Notes under the pieces: generated by a model
The model's input: only the letters and a program-made list of their open reading frames with translations
Told to the model about the DNA's origin: nothing
Databases searched by the model: none
Part shown: positions 15,850 to 19,280 of the stretch, piece by piece
Numbering within the stretch: position 1 is the first letter of the stretch
How the letters are laid out: every line of letters starts with the position of its first letter
Source of the DNA: UBA7236 sp964638865
Lineage (GTDB): Bacteria > Bacteroidota > Bacteroidia > Chitinophagales > BACL12
Assembly: GCA_964638865.1 (NCBI GenBank)
Contig: CAZXBG010000075.1
Span: 1-19,280, forward strand
Length of the DNA stretch: 19,280 bases
Direction: 5' to 3'
Translations under genes and position numbers: made by a program

Positions 15850-18054
15850 ATGGAAACATTAGACCCGCTAGTTGTAGAAAAAGAGAAGAAACTCATTGTA
15901 AAGGAGTATCGCAATCTGCTGCGCGGATTGAAAAATAATATGACTGCGGCAGAACGGAAACAGATTCGCCTTGCTTTTGAGATGGCTGTGGATGCGCACA
16001 AAAATATGCGCAGAAAAAGCGGCGAACCATATATTATTCATCCATTAAAGGTTTCACAAATTGTGGTAAATGAGATGGGATTGGGAGCTACGGCAGCTAT
16101 TTGTGCTTTATTGCACGATGTTGTGGAGGATACAGAACTCACACTGGATGATATAAAAAGAGAATTCGGAATTAAAGTTGCGCGTATCATTGATGGCCTC
16201 ACAAAAGTTTCCGGAGTTTTTGACCTTACCAGTTCTATTCAAGCGGAAAATTTTAAAAAATTATTGCTCACACTTGCCGATGATGTGCGTGTTATCCTGA
16301 TAAAAATTGCCGATCGTTTGCACAATATGCGAACGATGGATAGTATGCCGCGCAAGAAACAATTAAAAATCGCATCGGAGACCTTATATTTATACGCGCC
16401 ACTTGCACACCGGCTCGGATTTTATGCAATAAAAAGTGAATTAGAAGACCTGGGTATGAAATACCAGGAAGGTGAGGCATATAAAGATATTGCCCGTAAA
16501 CTTGCCGATACAAAGCGCGAGCGCACGCGTTACATGAACGAATTCATGAAACCTATTCGCGATCGTTTGGAAAAAGAAGGATTTGCTTTTGAAATGTACG
16601 GGCGGCCAAAAAGTATTTATTCCATTTATAATAAGATAAAAAATAAGGGAGTTGTTTTTGATGAAGTGTACGATCTGTTTGCAATTCGCGTGATATTAAA
16701 CTCACCTGTAGAAATTGAAAAATCGGATTGTTGGAAAGTGTATTCCATGGTTACGGAATTATATCATCCGAATCCCGATAGATTGCGCGATTGGATTTCT
16801 ACACCGAAAGCAAATGGATACGAAAGTTTGCATACAACAGTAATGGGTCCGAAGGGAAGGTGGGTGGAAGTGCAAATTCGCACAAAACGTATGGATGAAA
16901 TCGCAGAAAAGGGATTTGCGGCGCATTGGAAATATAAGGAAGGTTCTAATGATAAAGCATTGGACAATTGGTTGCGGGAAATAAGAGAATTATTGCGCAA
17001 TCCCGAATTTAATGCATTGGAATTTTTGGATGATTTCCGTTTGAATTTATTTTCTAAAGAAATATATGTATTTACTCCTAAAGGTGATCTCAAAATATTA
17101 CCCCAGGGAGCAACTGCACTCGATTTTGCCTTTGAGATTCATACGGATGTGGGTTATCATTGTATTGGTGCAAAAGTAAATCACCGGTTGATCCCGATAA
17201 GTCATATTTTAACTAATGGCGATCAGGTAGAAATTATTGCTTCAAAAAAACAAAAACCGAATGAAGATTGGTTGAATTTTTTAATTACTTCACGTGCGCG
17301 AAGTAAAGTAAAAACTGCACTCAAAGAAGAAAAACGCGCAATTGCTTTGGAAGGAAAAGGGGTGTTGGAAAAACGCATGAAAGGTATTAAAGCACAATTT
17401 AATGATCGCAATATTCAGGTGTTGATGGAATATTATCGTCAGCCTACCAGTATGGAATTATATTATCGCATTGCGACGAAGGATATTTCGTTAAAAGAAT
17501 TAAAAGATTTTACACTGCATGTCGGCAAACTTGTTCCTCCTGTAATAGATAAGGAAGCTCCGGTGGATTATGAACGCATAGAAAAAATTGCAACTTCCAA
17601 CGCAGAATTATTAATTTTTGATAATGCAATGGATAATATTGCATATTCATTAGCAAAATGTTGCAACCCAATTGTTGGTGATGATGTTTTCGGATTTGTT
17701 TCCATTAATGAAGGAATTAAGATTCACAAAACAAATTGCCCAAATGCCACTGAGTTGATGAGTAAATTCGGATACAGAATTGTAAAAACACGCTGGACAC
17801 AGCAAAAAGACATTGCCTTTTTAACCGGAATTAAAGTAACGGGATTAGATGATGTTGGATTAGTAAATAAAGTAACCCATATTATTTCGGGTGATATGAA
17901 ATTAAATATGCAAAGTCTTGTTATGGATGCCAAAGAAGGATTATTTGAAGGAACTATAAAAACCTATGTAAAAAATACCGAACAATTAGAAACATTGTTA
18001 AGAAAATTGCGCGCCATGAAAGGAGTAATTTCTGTAACAAGATTGGAAAATTAA
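15850..18054 (+). CDS. Bifunctional (p)ppGpp synthetase/hydrolase, Rel/SpoT family
   Basis: This long RelA/SpoT homologue makes and degrades (p)ppGpp, the stringent-response alarmone. All domains are present in 734 residues. The N-terminal HD hydrolase domain has H64, the HDVVED motif (89-94) and KIADRLHNM (152-160), so hydrolysis should be active. The synthetase domain has YGRPKSIYSIYNK (250-262), VYDLFAIRV (273-281), and VEVQIRT (339-345) with its catalytic Glu340. A TGS domain (about 404-465) contains FTPKGD. A zinc-finger-like region has C604, C605 and C630, and an ACT domain covers about 655-734. Intact hydrolase and synthetase motifs point to a bifunctional Rel rather than a specialised RelA. 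It starts 16 bases after a -7 element and stops with TAA 69 bases before the Fur-family gene on the same strand. Confidence 0.97.
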   Translation: METLDPLVVEKEKKLIVKEYRNLLRGLKNNMTAAERKQIRLAFEMAVDAHKNMRRKSGEPYIIHPLKVSQIVVNEMGLGATAAICALLHDVVEDTELTLDDIKREFGIKVARIIDGLTKVSGVFDLTSSIQAENFKKLLLTLADDVRVILIKIADRLHNMRTMDSMPRKKQLKIASETLYLYAPLAHRLGFYAIKSELEDLGMKYQEGEAYKDIARKLADTKRERTRYMNEFMKPIRDRLEKEGFAFEMYGRPKSIYSIYNKIKNKGVVFDEVYDLFAIRVILNSPVEIEKSDCWKVYSMVTELYHPNPDRLRDWISTPKANGYESLHTTVMGPKGRWVEVQIRTKRMDEIAEKGFAAHWKYKEGSNDKALDNWLREIRELLRNPEFNALEFLDDFRLNLFSKEIYVFTPKGDLKILPQGATALDFAFEIHTDVGYHCIGAKVNHRLIPISHILTNGDQVEIIASKKQKPNEDWLNFLITSRARSKVKTALKEEKRAIALEGKGVLEKRMKGIKAQFNDRNIQVLMEYYRQPTSMELYYRIATKDISLKELKDFTLHVGKLVPPVIDKEAPVDYERIEKIATSNAELLIFDNAMDNIAYSLAKCCNPIVGDDVFGFVSINEGIKIHKTNCPNATELMSKFGYRIVKTRWTQQKDIAFLTGIKVTGLDDVGLVNKVTHIISGDMKLNMQSLVMDAKEGLFEGTIKTYVKNTEQLETLLRKLRAMKGVISVTRLEN

Positions 18055-18085
18055 TTAATTTTTAATCCAGCGTTGGACAACTATT

Positions 18086-18093
18086 TATATTCG
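18086..18093 (+). promoter_or_regulatory. Possible -7 element of the Fur-family gene
   Basis: TATATTCG is one base from TAnnTTTG and is followed by CGCCCC, a context seen at many Bacteroidota starts and matching the CGCC after the ABC-F element. It lies 30 bases before the ATG. No -33 match is seen, so co-transcription from the Rel gene remains possible. Confidence 0.35.
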
Positions 18094-18123
18094 CGCCCCA
18101 AAAATTTTATTTTTAAATAAAAC

Positions 18124-18621
18124 ATGAAACAAACAAAAAATACCATTTTTGAAGAAATAAAAAATATTTTTTCAGCCCACCTCGAAACCAAAGGTTTACG
18201 TAAAACACCGGAACGTTTTGCGATACTGGAAGAAATTTACAGCAGAACTGATCATTTTGATGCAGAAAGTTTGTATACGCATATCCTCCAAAAAAACTAC
18301 AGAGTGAGTCGTGCAACAATTTACAATACCTTGGATTTGCTTTTGACCTGCGATCTGATCACGAAACACCAGTTTGGAAAAAATCTGGCACAGTATGAAA
18401 AATCGTATGGATATAAGCAGCACGATCATATTATATGTGTGGATTGCAAAAAAGTTGTCGAATTTTGTGACCCGAGGATACAACAGATACAATCGATGAT
18501 GGGAGATCTGTTGAATTTTAAAATAACACATCATTCCCTCAACTTGTATGGCATTTGCGGAAGCTGTCAGAAGTTGCGCGAAATCAACGAACAAAAAACA
18601 CAAGAGAAAACAGAAGTATAA
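18124..18621 (+). CDS. Fur-family metal-responsive transcriptional regulator
   Basis: This 165-residue regulator has the Fur fold. The N-terminal winged helix includes GLRKTPERFAILEEI (24-38) and the recognition helix region VSRATIYNTLDLL (61-73). The C-terminal dimerisation and metal domain has H44, the HDH cluster (100-102), C105 and C108 (CVDC), E113, H136 and H137, and a second CxxC at C145/C148. Two CxxC pairs imply a structural zinc site of the four-cysteine kind. Metal specificity (iron, zinc or peroxide sensing) cannot be told from sequence. Fur is a plausible default in Bacteroidota, but PerR or Zur are alternatives. The STAS gene follows after 21 bases, so the two are likely one operon. 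No obvious Fur box is visible upstream. Confidence 0.93.
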   Translation: MKQTKNTIFEEIKNIFSAHLETKGLRKTPERFAILEEIYSRTDHFDAESLYTHILQKNYRVSRATIYNTLDLLLTCDLITKHQFGKNLAQYEKSYGYKQHDHIICVDCKKVVEFCDPRIQQIQSMMGDLLNFKITHHSLNLYGICGSCQKLREINEQKTQEKTEV

Positions 18622-18642
18622 AACAGCAAGAAAAAAAATAAA

Positions 18643-18996
18643 ATGGAATTTAATATTCAAAAGAAGAAAAGTCACACTTTAGTTATAAAACTCGACGGCA
18701 GATTAGTGGGTGAATTTCAAACCATCACCCTCAACGACGAACTTAAAGATCTGATTGAGGATAAATATTATCGCATCATTTTCGACATGAGCGAGCTGGA
18801 GTATATAAACAGCACCGGATTAAATTTTTTCCTAAAAGTATTAACCAAAGTAAGAAAATTTGACGGCGAAGTTGTAATGTGTTCCCTCAATAAATTATTA
18901 CTTGAATTAATGGTAACAACAAAATTGAATTCTTTTTTTACGATTTGCGAAAATGTAGAAGAGGCATTGGAGCATTTAGAGAAGGAGAAGATTTGA
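18643..18996 (+). CDS. STAS-domain anti-sigma-factor antagonist
   Basis: This is a 117-residue single STAS domain like SpoIIAA and RsbV, small partner-switch proteins that bind an anti-sigma kinase when unphosphorylated. The pattern of alternating strands and helices is complete: LVIKLDGRLVG (13-23), YRIIFDMSELEYINSTGLNF (43-62), GEVVMCSL, and a last helix VEEALEHLEKEKI. The phosphorylation site motif, usually DSSG or DSTG, reads NSTG here, so Ser57 is kept but Asp is replaced by Asn56. The site may still be phosphorylated, and functional effects are unknown. No kinase or phosphatase partner lies in the window. It follows the Fur-family gene by 21 bases and ends two bases before a 133-bp tandem duplication. 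Confidence 0.9.
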   Translation: MEFNIQKKKSHTLVIKLDGRLVGEFQTITLNDELKDLIEDKYYRIIFDMSELEYINSTGLNFFLKVLTKVRKFDGEVVMCSLNKLLLELMVTTKLNSFFTICENVEEALEHLEKEKI

Positions 18997-18998
18997 AG

Positions 18999-19280
18999 AA
19001 TCGTGAATCCGGAATAAAGTGTACTGTTGAAAAAAAGTTGCATGACTTCAATTATCGCTACTCACCAACAATAAAAACTTTCGGCTATCGATAAGTAAAC
19101 TCATTACTCATTACTCATAACTCATTTAGTAAATCGTGAATCCGGAATAAAGTGTACTGTTGAAAAAAAGTTGCATGACTTCAATTATCGCTACTCACCA
19201 ACAATAAAAACTTTCGGCTATCGATAAGTAAACTCATTACTCATTACTCATTACTCATTACTCATTACTCATTACTCATT
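18999..19280. repeat. 133-bp tandem duplication with heptamer arrays
   Basis: Positions 18999-19118 and 19132-19251 are identical over 120 bases, with a period of 133. Each copy begins AATCGTGAATCCGG and ends in a run of ACTCATT heptamers. The first copy has four units, the third altered to ACTCATA, then a short spacer. The second has seven perfect units (19232-19280) and is cut by the window edge. The duplication starts two bases after the STAS stop. No ORF, tRNA-like fold or clear terminator is seen within the unit. It is probably an intergenic repeat family member that duplicated recently. Confidence 0.95.

Noticed and set aside
18196..18675. 159-codon minus-strand ORF
   Set aside because: It is antisense to the Fur-family gene, which is well supported by its motifs.
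18999..19280. CRISPR array
   Set aside because: The repeat is a direct tandem duplication with a heptamer array, not short repeats separated by unique spacers of even length, and no cas genes are present.

Overview
The window looks like chromosomal DNA of an AT-rich member of the Bacteroidota. The evidence is several proteins ending in type IX secretion (T9SS) sorting domains, -7 promoter elements of the Bacteroidota form TAnnTTTG, an almost general lack of Shine-Dalgarno sequences, and Bacteroidota-type trigger factor, ClpP, ClpX, Rel and Uup-like ABC-F proteins. Intergenic stretches full of short tandem repeats also fit. A Chitinophagia- or Saprospiria-like lineage is a guess.

Layout. (1) 42-2649, + strand: a two-gene unit of a DUF1800 protein and a DUF1501 protein with a Tat signal, 1 base apart. 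(2) 2674-4215, - strand: a 513-residue helical, TPR-like protein of unknown function with its own recognisable promoter. (3) 4346-6349: an accessory stretch holding a short transcription unit (a -7 element, a 22-codon ORF and a textbook terminator), an orphan T9SS sorting-domain remnant without cargo, and a T9SS-exported protein gene interrupted by TAA inside its signal peptide. (4) 6427-9787, - strand: the tig-clpP-clpX proteostasis operon, closed by a strong terminator, with tig and clpP overlapping by 11 bases. (5) 10048-10132, - strand: tRNA-Leu(UAG), preceded by a GC hairpin and two imperfect direct repeats. (6) 10632-13145, + strand: an iduronate-2-sulfatase-like sulfatase with a PKD-like domain and a T9SS sorting domain, interrupted by an in-frame TAA between its first metal-binding motif and its catalytic CxPSR motif. 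(7) 13154-13371: tandem repeats. (8) 13495-15426, - strand: an Uup-like ABC-F ATPase with a GTG start almost on top of its promoter. (9) 15492-15768: degenerate short repeats. (10) 15850-18996, + strand: a Rel/SpoT-type (p)ppGpp enzyme, a Fur-family regulator and a STAS-domain anti-sigma-factor antagonist. (11) 18999-19280: a 133-bp tandem duplication ending in a heptamer array that runs off the window.

The housekeeping blocks (protein folding and degradation, translation, stringent response and regulation) are intact. The exported accessory genes are not: both recognisable T9SS cargo genes carry exactly one in-frame TAA in otherwise long open frames, and a third sorting domain has lost its cargo. 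Decay is the simplest reading, because TAA is also the normal terminator of most genes here. I found no clear multi-gene system that is obviously new. The best candidates for a second look are the paired TAA interruptions, the small terminated transcript at 4556-4748, and the repeat families that recur between genes.
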